Positions 7,024 through 14,563 of a stretch of 64,000 bases of DNA are shown here, piece by piece (positions within the stretch are counted from its first letter, which is position 1; the number at the start of each line of letters is the position of its first letter). The DNA lies in the NCBI GenBank assembly GCA_964544885.1, contig CAZJDX010000009.1, forward strand, positions 1 to 64,000, written 5' to 3'. Made by a program: the position numbers and the translations under genes. The notes under the pieces are model-generated. The model did not search any database and had not been told where the DNA came from. It was given only the letters and a program-made list of their open reading frames with translations. This stretch comes from QQVM01 sp964544885. GTDB lineage: Bacteria; Bacteroidota; Bacteroidia; AKYH767-A; 2013-40CM-41-45.

Positions 7024-8640
7024 ATGAATGAATTCGGATTAAAGGCGAAAGATGCCACCATCGCTGATCTGGGACTTAAGAATGTTGCTGATGCATACTG
7101 GAATCTCAGTCCTGCTGAGCTGGTTGAGGAATCGATCATACGCGGCGAGGGAGTTCTTTCAGACAATGGTGCTCTGGCTGTTGATACAGGAAAATTCACA
7201 GGCCGTTCGCCAAAAGATAAGTTCATTGTCTGTGATGCGATTACTGAAAAGTCAGTCTGGTGGGGAGACATCAATATTAAATTCGATCCGGACAAGTTTG
7301 ACCGTTTGTATGACCGTGTAAGCGCTTATCTGCAGGGAAAAACCATTTATGTACGTGATTCATACGCTTGCGCTGACCCTAAGTACAGACTTAACATAAG
7401 GGTAGTCACCGAATCACCCTGGCAGAACCTGTTCGCTTATAATCTTTTCCTCCGTCCTACAAAAGACGAAATTTTAAAAACAGTCAAAAGCGATTGGACA
7501 ATTATCTGTGCGCCCGGGTTTCTTGCAGATCCTGAGACAGACGGAACCCGTCAAAGTAATTTCGCAATACTCAACTTCACCAAGAAAATTATTCTCATCG
7601 GAGGCACAGGTTACACTGGAGAGATCAAGAAGGGAATTTTTTCCGTACTGAACTTTGTATTGCCGCATGACAAAAATGTGCTGTCCATGCATTGTTCAGC
7701 TAATACCGGAAAGAACGGGGATACTGCAATCTTCTTCGGCTTGTCGGGTACCGGAAAAACAACCTTATCGGCTGATCCACACCGCGGATTGATCGGTGAT
7801 GATGAACATGGATGGGCAGATAACAGTGTGTTTAATTTCGAAGGCGGATGTTACGCAAAGTGCGTGAATCTCTCAAAAGAAAAGGAACCTCAGATTTTTA
7901 ACGCCATCCGTTTCGGCGCACTTATTGAGAACATTGAGTTTTATGATGGAACTACCACCGTTGACTATGACAATATCAGTAAGACCGAAAATACACGCGC
8001 CGCCTATCCTATCCACCATATTGACAATGCCGTTGAGCCTTCGGCAGGCAGTTCTCCGAAGAATATTTTCTTTCTTACCTGTGATGCTTTCGGTGTGCTT
8101 CCTCCCATTTCAAAACTGAATACAGGACAGGCGATGTATCATTTCATCAGTGGCTATACGGCGAAAGTGGCAGGCACGGAAGTAGGGATTACTGAACCTA
8201 CAACTACTTTTTCAGCATGTTTCGGTAAAGCCTTCCTCCCACTTCATCCTACCAAGTATGCAGAACTTCTCGGAGAGAGAATGAGAAAAAACAAGGTGAA
8301 TGTGTGGCTGGTTAATACGGGATGGTCAGGTGGATCATACGGAGTTGGTGCAAGAATGAAGCTCAGTTTTACAAGGGCAATGATTACCGCAGCTTTGAAT
8401 GGTGAACTTGAAAAAGTGGACTATGAAAAGATTCCTATTTTCAACCTTTCGATCCCAAAGTCATGTCCTGGAGTACCCGATGAAATCCTGAATCCGAAAA
8501 ATACATGGGCTGATAAAAGTGAATTCGATGCAAAGACTAATTCCCTTGCTGCCGCCTTCGTTAAAAACTTCGCACAATACGCTGAGTATGCCAACGAAGA
8601 AATTCTTCAGGCCAGCCCGGTGCTAACGGTGAATGCATAA
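7024..8640 (+). CDS. pckA: Phosphoenolpyruvate carboxykinase (ATP)
   Basis: The 538-aa product has the normal length of ATP-dependent PEPCK, which converts oxaloacetate plus ATP to PEP, CO2 and ADP at the start of gluconeogenesis. Visible motifs are FTGRSPKDKF near the N terminus, the kinase P-loop GLSGTGKTTLS, the metal-binding segment LIGDDEHGW, and ITEPTTTFSACFG. The start at ATG 7024 (MNEFGLKAKDATIADLG) is preferred to a TTG at 7000. It is a single gene with its own promoter-like sequence and a strong terminator. Confidence 0.97.
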   Translation: MNEFGLKAKDATIADLGLKNVADAYWNLSPAELVEESIIRGEGVLSDNGALAVDTGKFTGRSPKDKFIVCDAITEKSVWWGDINIKFDPDKFDRLYDRVSAYLQGKTIYVRDSYACADPKYRLNIRVVTESPWQNLFAYNLFLRPTKDEILKTVKSDWTIICAPGFLADPETDGTRQSNFAILNFTKKIILIGGTGYTGEIKKGIFSVLNFVLPHDKNVLSMHCSANTGKNGDTAIFFGLSGTGKTTLSADPHRGLIGDDEHGWADNSVFNFEGGCYAKCVNLSKEKEPQIFNAIRFGALIENIEFYDGTTTVDYDNISKTENTRAAYPIHHIDNAVEPSAGSSPKNIFFLTCDAFGVLPPISKLNTGQAMYHFISGYTAKVAGTEVGITEPTTTFSACFGKAFLPLHPTKYAELLGERMRKNKVNVWLVNTGWSGGSYGVGARMKLSFTRAMITAALNGELEKVDYEKIPIFNLSIPKSCPGVPDEILNPKNTWADKSEFDAKTNSLAAAFVKNFAQYAEYANEEILQASPVLTVNA

Positions 8641-8653
8641 GATATCATTTCTC

Positions 8654-8692
8654 AAAAAGACCTTCTCCCAAGACAGAGAAGGTCTTTTTATT
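8654..8692 (+). terminator. pckA terminator
   Basis: AAAAAGACCTTCTC (8654-8667) pairs perfectly with GAGAAGGTCTTTTT (8676-8689) across an 8-nt loop and runs into T-rich sequence 14 nt after the pckA stop. The A-run on the other side makes it potentially bidirectional. Confidence 0.88.
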
Positions 8693-8746
8693 TAGGGTCG
8701 TTAAGACAGGTCTGAAGTTTGACCTCTTTATTCCATTATAAAAAAT

Positions 8747-9454
8747 ATGGAACTATTCTACTCGGCTTTGATTGAAAATGACAGGTTTCGTTTACCTGAA
8801 GACGAAGCACGTCATATGCTTAAAGTACTCAGACATCGAACAGGAGATGAGATCATGGTGACGGATGGAAAAGGTAACCTGTACAGAACCACCATTGAAA
8901 GCATCGATCAGAAAAATTGTGTGCTCAGGATTGAGTCGAGGCAAAGTTACCATACAGCAGGGTATAAACTTCATTTAGCGGTAGCCCCAACCAAAAACGC
9001 CGAACGATTTGAATGGTTTCTTGAAAAGGCGACAGAGATCGGAGTTGATACCATAACCCCCATTCTTTGTCAAAGGTCTGAAAGAAAGACCATGAGGGAA
9101 GATCGATTTCAGAAAGTACTTGTGGCGGCTATGAAACAATCCCTCAAATTCACCCTGCCAGTCTTAAACCCGGCTCAGAATTTTTCAGAACTCATACAAT
9201 TTGCAGGAGCCACCCAACGATTTATCTGTACGATGGATGCAACATCCACACTCGCCGGAGAGTACCAAAAGGGGAAAGATTGTCTGATTCTCATCGGTCC
9301 GGAAGGTGATTTTTCGGGAGATGAGATTCAGTTGGCTGTTTCAAAAGGATTTCTTCCTGTATCTTTGGGTGAGAGCAGAATGAGAACTGAGACGGCTGCG
9401 ATCATGGCTTGCTCTGCCATTTCAGTCTTAAATCAGAACCACCGGACCGGATAA
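8747..9454 (+). CDS. rsmE: 16S rRNA (uracil(1498)-N3)-methyltransferase RsmE
   Basis: This 235-aa SPOUT-class methyltransferase makes m3U1498 in 16S rRNA. The N-terminal PUA-like domain contains DEARHMLKVLRHRTGDEI. The C-terminal SAM-binding knot is LIGPEGDFSGDEIQLA, then PVSLGESRMRTETAAIMA, the RsmE signature. The length is usual. The DUF4159 gene follows after 22 nt and may be co-transcribed. Confidence 0.95.
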   Translation: MELFYSALIENDRFRLPEDEARHMLKVLRHRTGDEIMVTDGKGNLYRTTIESIDQKNCVLRIESRQSYHTAGYKLHLAVAPTKNAERFEWFLEKATEIGVDTITPILCQRSERKTMREDRFQKVLVAAMKQSLKFTLPVLNPAQNFSELIQFAGATQRFICTMDATSTLAGEYQKGKDCLILIGPEGDFSGDEIQLAVSKGFLPVSLGESRMRTETAAIMACSAISVLNQNHRTG

Positions 9455-9476
9455 AAATTTCAATTCGTAACAATCA

Positions 9477-10133
9477 ATGAAAAAACTGATCCTTTTTACC
9501 TTGTTATGGTGTACGAAAGTTCTGGCTGTCGAACCTTCTTACCGTATTGCACTCATGAAGTACAATGGCGGAGGTGACTGGTACGCGAACCTTGAAACCT
9601 CTCTGCCTAACCTTATCCGGTTTTGCAATGAGGAATTGAAAATGAACATCAGTCCGGAACAGGCAATTGTCGAGACTGGAAGTCCCGACATTTTTCTCTT
9701 TCCTTTCATACATATGACAGGCCACGGTAACTGGGTACTTTCAACACAGGAAGCTGATAATCTTCGAAAGTATCTTCTTGCAGGAGGATTTTTGCACATT
9801 GATGATAACTACGGCATGGATCCTTATGTGCGACCACAGATGAAAAAAGTTTTTCCTGAGCTGGATTTTGTTGAACTGCCTTTCTCGCATCCAATCTTTC
9901 ATCAGAAATTTGATTTTCCCCAAGGGCTTCCAAAAGTACATGAGCATGATAAGAAAGCTCCACAGGCATTTGGTCTTGTACATGAAGGCCGTTTGGTCTG
10001 TCTTTACACCTACGAATCAGACCTTGGAGATGGATGGGAGGATTATGAAGTGCATAAAGACTCGCCACAAAGCAGGGAAAAAGCGCTTAAAATGGGAGCC
10101 AACATCCTGTCTTTTGTTTTTAAAGCGGAATAA
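9477..10133 (+). CDS. Secreted DUF4159 domain protein
   Basis: The 218-aa protein has a short N-terminal signal (MKKLILFTLLWCTKVLAVEP). The rest is one DUF4159 domain: YNGGGDWYANLETSLPNL, then FIHMTGHGNWVLSTQEADNLRKYL, then GGFLHIDDNYGMD. The domain resembles glutamine-amidotransferase-like folds and usually occurs near MoxR ATPase/aerotolerance gene sets. Here it follows rsmE, so context gives no function. It is probably exported. Confidence 0.85.
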   Translation: MKKLILFTLLWCTKVLAVEPSYRIALMKYNGGGDWYANLETSLPNLIRFCNEELKMNISPEQAIVETGSPDIFLFPFIHMTGHGNWVLSTQEADNLRKYLLAGGFLHIDDNYGMDPYVRPQMKKVFPELDFVELPFSHPIFHQKFDFPQGLPKVHEHDKKAPQAFGLVHEGRLVCLYTYESDLGDGWEDYEVHKDSPQSREKALKMGANILSFVFKAE

Positions 10134-10301
10134 ACCACCCCGGATTTTTAGGCAGAAAATCCACTTATTTAGATTTTTTCTTTGAAAAATCATCTTGAAA
10201 ACAGAATGACTTGCTTTTTGATTAAAATATTGACTTGTAAATGAATTTTTATTTTCTTGCCTCTGTTTAAGAATTGCATCAACCATTCTTACCCACTTAA
10301 G

Positions 10302-10580
10302 ATGAAACTTTTTATTGAGAAACATCCGGACCTTCTCCGTTTAATTGACCTTTTTAGTGAAATGGAAATGCGGGCACATCGACTGGGCATACAGATTGAT
10401 GAACTTTACCGTGATAAAGAGATCCAATCGAACAGTCTTCATGCAAGTTTCCGCCGAAGGTCGAATGTGATTTCTGAATACCGGCAAGAACTTTTAAGAC
10501 GATTTGAATTATCCCATTCCCCAAATACAGACTCCGGATCTTCAGGCCTGAAGAGGATTCATCGTACAGATTCTCTCTGA
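10302..10580 (+). CDS. Small hypothetical protein
   Basis: A 92-aa frame starts at ATG 10302 (MKLFIEKHPDLLRLIDLFSE). It is amphipathic and strongly charged, with a helical N-terminal half and an Arg-rich middle (ASFRRRSNVISEYRQELLRRF), ending in a Ser-rich tail. I do not recognise a domain. Upstream sequence is AT-rich, with ACTTAAG just before the ATG. It may be real, but short length and lack of a known family keep confidence low. Confidence 0.4.
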   Translation: MKLFIEKHPDLLRLIDLFSEMEMRAHRLGIQIDELYRDKEIQSNSLHASFRRRSNVISEYRQELLRRFELSHSPNTDSGSSGLKRIHRTDSL

Positions 10581-10634
10581 TAATCAACCTGAGCAGATTG
10601 GAAAGAGAATTGGGTTTGATTAAATCTGACAAAT

Positions 10635-10666
10635 AAAAAAAAATCCCGGTCATCAGACCGGGATTT
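10635..10666 (-). terminator. Terminator of the TPR lipoprotein gene (bidirectional stem)
   Basis: AAATCCCGGT (10641-10650) pairs with ACCGGGATTT (10657-10666) around a 6-nt loop. Read on the minus strand the stem is followed by a run of U (A-run 10635-10643 on plus), 20 nt beyond the stop of the minus-strand gene. Confidence 0.88.
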
Positions 10667-10685
10667 GACTTATAAAGGATTGCTC

Positions 10686-12431
10686 TTAGTTGAGGGCTTC
10701 TTTGAAAGAAGCATCATTGAACCACTTGATGAATTCGCGATCTGCAGCTGCCTTGGCTTTCAGACCGGCGTCTTTTGCAACACTGGACTTAAGGTGATTC
10801 ACAACACCACTGCCATCACCTTTGCGGGCAGAGATTACTGCCATGAGGTAATGACCCATTGCTGAATCTTTATCCGGTGATGCTTCGAGTGTTGACATGG
10901 CTCCGTCCTTATCTCCGTTGAGAAGTTTTGCAAGTGCCAGGTTAAAGCTTCCTGCTGTTGAAAGGTTACTGACGGCCATCCCATAGTTTCCGTTTCTGAT
11001 ATCAAGAATTCCCTGGTTATGGTTCACTTCCTGTCCGGCTCCGGAAGCTGAAGCATACATCAGAGCAGCATTCTGACGATCGCCTTTGCGACTGTAGCAT
11101 GCGCCAAGATTATTCTTCACCACAGGGTTGTTAGCGCTTACCTGATCCGCTTTGTTGAATTGCGTCATGGCTGCATCGATATCTCCCAGATTGAATTTAG
11201 CCATACCTACATTATTTGCCGTACGCCAGTCCTGTGGGTAAAGTCTTTCAGCAGTCTGATAAATTCCCAGTTTCTCATTATTATCCTGAGTGAGTGTGGC
11301 AGCGTAAAGAATTTCTTCAACGCTTAGTGAATCAGGGCTGGAAGAATAGGTGGCTTTTATCTCTTCGTCAGAACGGCCAACTTTATCGGCATTCAGTACT
11401 ACAGCGGAACGGCGGAGTTTAGGTAGTACTCCTTCCGCGATCTCTGTATAGGCTTTTCCCATCTTCTTAATCTCCATTTCTCTTGCTTCAACATCGGAAT
11501 TGGAAGCAACAATACGGAGAATCATATCTTTCTGAGCCATATCTGAACTCTGCATCAGAGTCTGGAAACCGGCCCAGTCTTCGTTCACTGCACTATGTGT
11601 AAAGAAAGAACTGTCAGCGCTCATTTTAACCTTCATCTTCTTGAAGAGTCCAACCAGGTGCCTGGCTGACGCCTTGCCACGGTTTGTGGCCAAGTCAGTG
11701 TTGAGCGCCTCTTTTCCATCCGGTGAAGCATACCCGGTGATGTTTGCGCCTTTAAGTACATAAGGAGCCACACTCAATGCCTTCAACGCACTGTCAATCT
11801 TAGCGAATTCAGGCTTATTGTCAATCCCACAGGCTTTTACCCTGAAGGAAGGATTTACACTATAGGTGTTGATCAGGTAATACATCGTTCCTTCGAAATT
11901 GGCAGGAGTGATGCGTTGGTACTGATCTTTTCCAACGATGGTTTTTTCGTCAGACATTACCAGCAATGGAGTTACGATAGTTCCGTCAGCTATCTTCATG
12001 GAACCTAATTCCTTGCTTGTCTTTCCTTTCATTCCGGAAGCTTTGATCATCACATCAGCAGCAGCCATATCAGGTGTATAGGCCACTTTATCCGTGTAAT
12101 TGAAACTTCCGCCGGTCTTGTAATTAATCTTCGTTCCGGCTGTAACCGACTTCTCTCCGACAATGGTTACAGATTTGTAATTGGTTTCCGCACTTGAAGA
12201 TTTGACATAAGGAGTGACAGTTGCATCAACCTTTTTGGCAAAATATTTTGCCGGGTAGGTGCCTTTGATCGCAATAGCGACGCTGTCTCCGTGCAGTTCA
12301 ACCGGGTTTGGAGTTACTTCATACTTGACAGTACTGAAGTTCTTAGCCATTTTGCCGAGGCCATTACATCCTGCCAGGGCAATTCCGATTATTCCAATAA
12401 GGAGGTAAGATAAAGTACGAAATTTAGTCAT
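10686..12431 (-). CDS. Lipoprotein with OmpA-like and TPR regions
   Basis: The product is about 581 aa. A lipobox (IGIALAGC) follows a typical lipoprotein signal, so it should be anchored in the outer or inner membrane. An N-terminal beta-rich region (about 30-190) is followed by an OmpA-like region with GYASPDGKEALNTDLATNRGKAS (about residues 240-290), which suggests peptidoglycan association. The C-terminal half carries TPR-like repeats (AERLYPQDWRTANNVGMAKFN, then NNPVVKNNLGACYSRKGD). The combination suggests an envelope scaffold; the exact role is unknown. The start is ATG 12431 (MTKFRTLSYLLIG) rather than an upstream in-frame codon. Confidence 0.8.
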   Translation of the reverse strand: MTKFRTLSYLLIGIIGIALAGCNGLGKMAKNFSTVKYEVTPNPVELHGDSVAIAIKGTYPAKYFAKKVDATVTPYVKSSSAETNYKSVTIVGEKSVTAGTKINYKTGGSFNYTDKVAYTPDMAAADVMIKASGMKGKTSKELGSMKIADGTIVTPLLVMSDEKTIVGKDQYQRITPANFEGTMYYLINTYSVNPSFRVKACGIDNKPEFAKIDSALKALSVAPYVLKGANITGYASPDGKEALNTDLATNRGKASARHLVGLFKKMKVKMSADSSFFTHSAVNEDWAGFQTLMQSSDMAQKDMILRIVASNSDVEAREMEIKKMGKAYTEIAEGVLPKLRRSAVVLNADKVGRSDEEIKATYSSSPDSLSVEEILYAATLTQDNNEKLGIYQTAERLYPQDWRTANNVGMAKFNLGDIDAAMTQFNKADQVSANNPVVKNNLGACYSRKGDRQNAALMYASASGAGQEVNHNQGILDIRNGNYGMAVSNLSTAGSFNLALAKLLNGDKDGAMSTLEASPDKDSAMGHYLMAVISARKGDGSGVVNHLKSSVAKDAGLKAKAAADREFIKWFNDASFKEALN

Positions 12432-12511
12432 GGTTTTTTTTGTAATTGTGTTATGGTGAAAATTAAGCCGCAATATTATGATAATTTTTCAGAACAGCGG
12501 GGAATTGTTCA

Positions 12512-14308
12512 TTAATTTTTGGATGCGCGCTTTCGTTCATTTTCATCCAGCAAAATTTTGCGCATTCGAATAGATTTAGGAGTTACTTCAAGATATTCAT
12601 CCTTTTCAATGTACTCCATTGCTTCTTCCAGTGAAAAATTTATCTTAGGAGTTATGCGTACATTTTCGTCACTTCCCGATGCACGCATATTCGTAAGTTG
12701 TTTGGCCCTTGTAACATTCACTACAAGGTCACCGGGCCGTATGCCCTCACCAATCACTTGTCCGGCATAGACTTCTTCTGCAGGATCAATAAAGAAGCGG
12801 CCTCTGTCTTGCAATTTGTCAATTGAATAAGCAGTCGTCTTTCCTTTATCCATCGATAACACAACGCCATTGATACGTCCGGGTATCTCCCCTTTCCAGG
12901 GTTCATAGGCTTTGAATCGGTGAGCTATCACCGCCTCCCCTTGAGTTGCTGTTAAAATACTGTTTCTCAGGCCGATAATACCTCGAGCCGGAATATTGAA
13001 CTCCATATGTAAGACATCTCCCTTAGGTTCCATTACCAGTAATTCTCCTTTACGCTGCGTAATGAGGTCTATGACTGAACCGGAGAACTCTTCTGGAACG
13101 TTTACTGTCATCATTTCGATCGGTTCACATTTCTGTCCATCAATTTCCTTTATAATAACCTGAGGTTGACCAACCTGTAGTTCATACCCTTCTCTTCTCA
13201 TCGTCTCAATAAGAATGGAGAGATGCAGAATACCACGGCCGTATACATTATAGGCATCCGGTGATCCGGTCTCCTCCACTTTTAAAGCAAGATTCTTTTC
13301 AGTCTCTTTATATAACCTGTCGCGTAAGTGTCTGCTTGTAACGAATTTTCCTTCTTTACCGAAGAATGGCGAATTATTGATTGTGAACAGCATGCTCATG
13401 GTTGGCTCATCAACATCAATGGTTGGCAGGGCTTCAGGATTTTCAATATCCGCAACCGTATCACCGATATCGAAATTCTCCAGGCCGACAATAGCGCAAA
13501 TGTCTCCGGCGCTGATGCATTCTTTTCTGCTTCTTCCCAGTCCTTCGAAGCTGTGTAATTCCTTTATTCTTGATTTAACAACCGTACCATCTCGTTTTAC
13601 CAACGATACAGGCATATTCTCTTTAAGTGTTCCGCGGAAAACCCTGCCGATAGCGATGCGTCCGACAAAACTGGAATAGTCAAGCGAGGTGATCAGCATC
13701 TGGGGAGTTCCATCATGTACTGGTGCAGGAGGAATATGTTCGATGATAGCGTCAAGCAATGCGGTTATATCCTGTGTCGGTTTGTTCCAGTCTGTACTCA
13801 TCCATCCATGCTTGGATGAACCGTATAGGGTTGGAAAATCCAATTGCTCTTCGCTTGCATTCAGATTAAAGAAAAGATCAAAAATCTGTTCATGCACTTC
13901 ATCGGGACGACAATTCTCCTTGTCAACTTTATTCACCACCACAATTGGTTTGAGACCAAGACTCAAAGCCTTTTGAGTTACGAACCTGGTTTGTGGCATG
14001 GGACCTTCAAAAGCATCCACCAGGAGCAATACACCATCGGCCATGGTCAGCACTCTTTCAACTTCACCACCGAAATCGGCGTGACCGGGTGTATCTATTA
14101 TATTGATTTTAACATCTTTGTACCTTATCGACACGTTTTTAGCCACGATCGTGATGCCTCTTTCCCTTTCCAGGTCATTGTTGTCAAGGATGAGATCGTC
14201 GGTGTGCTGATTATCACGGAAAAGTTTGGCCTGGTGGAGCATTTTATCCACCAGTGTGGTTTTACCGTGATCGACGTGGGCAATAATGGCAATATTTCTG
14301 ATTTGCAT
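12512..14308 (-). CDS. typA: Ribosome-associated GTPase TypA/BipA
   Basis: The 598-aa translational GTPase of the EF-G superfamily has the normal BipA length. G1 is AHVDHGKTTLVD, the switch I region contains RERGITIVAKN, G3 is DTPGHADFGGE and G4 is VNKVD. The C-terminal part includes the BipA-specific region (PKGDVLHMEFNIPARGIIGLR and TTAYSIDKLQDRGRFFI). BipA aids 50S assembly and growth at low temperature or under stress. The start at MQIRNIAIIAHVDHGK is chosen because the G domain begins there. Confidence 0.96.
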   Translation of the reverse strand: MQIRNIAIIAHVDHGKTTLVDKMLHQAKLFRDNQHTDDLILDNNDLERERGITIVAKNVSIRYKDVKINIIDTPGHADFGGEVERVLTMADGVLLLVDAFEGPMPQTRFVTQKALSLGLKPIVVVNKVDKENCRPDEVHEQIFDLFFNLNASEEQLDFPTLYGSSKHGWMSTDWNKPTQDITALLDAIIEHIPPAPVHDGTPQMLITSLDYSSFVGRIAIGRVFRGTLKENMPVSLVKRDGTVVKSRIKELHSFEGLGRSRKECISAGDICAIVGLENFDIGDTVADIENPEALPTIDVDEPTMSMLFTINNSPFFGKEGKFVTSRHLRDRLYKETEKNLALKVEETGSPDAYNVYGRGILHLSILIETMRREGYELQVGQPQVIIKEIDGQKCEPIEMMTVNVPEEFSGSVIDLITQRKGELLVMEPKGDVLHMEFNIPARGIIGLRNSILTATQGEAVIAHRFKAYEPWKGEIPGRINGVVLSMDKGKTTAYSIDKLQDRGRFFIDPAEEVYAGQVIGEGIRPGDLVVNVTRAKQLTNMRASGSDENVRITPKINFSLEEAMEYIEKDEYLEVTPKSIRMRKILLDENERKRASKN

Positions 14309-14354
14309 GGATTGATTTGCCTGAATCACAGGACATTAAATTATTTAAAGGTTG

Positions 14355-14384
14355 CAAAGGTACTTTTTTTAGATCATAATTGAA
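14355..14384 (-). promoter_or_regulatory. typA promoter
   Basis: On the minus strand a TTC (complement of 14382-14384), a 19-nt spacer and a perfect TACCTTTG (complement of 14355-14362) match the Bacteroidota promoter form, with one mismatch in the upstream TTG. The typA start lies about 47 nt downstream. Confidence 0.6.
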
Positions 14385-14503
14385 AGTCTGCTGTAAACAC
14401 AAAATCGCATGATAGTGAGAAGCGGTTCTCATCTTCATGCTTAATCACCGGATGCAAGAATATATGATTGTTGGGATTTCGGAATCTACCTTCCTTTCCA
14501 AAT

Positions 14504-14533
14504 TTGGTTTTTTAGGCCTTTCCTTTACCTTTG
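14504..14533 (+). promoter_or_regulatory. hppA promoter
   Basis: TTG (14504-14506), exactly 19 nt and TACCTTTG (14526-14533) are a perfect match to TTG-N19-TAnnTTTG. The hppA ATG is 30 nt further on. The region between the typA and hppA promoters is AT-rich with nothing else recognisable. Confidence 0.8.
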
Positions 14534-14563
14534 CAACCCTTTGAAAAATTAATTAGTTATTAT

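Noticed and set aside
9706..10068. Minus-strand frame opposite the DUF4159 gene
   Set aside because: No recognisable domain; it is a shadow of a well-supported gene.
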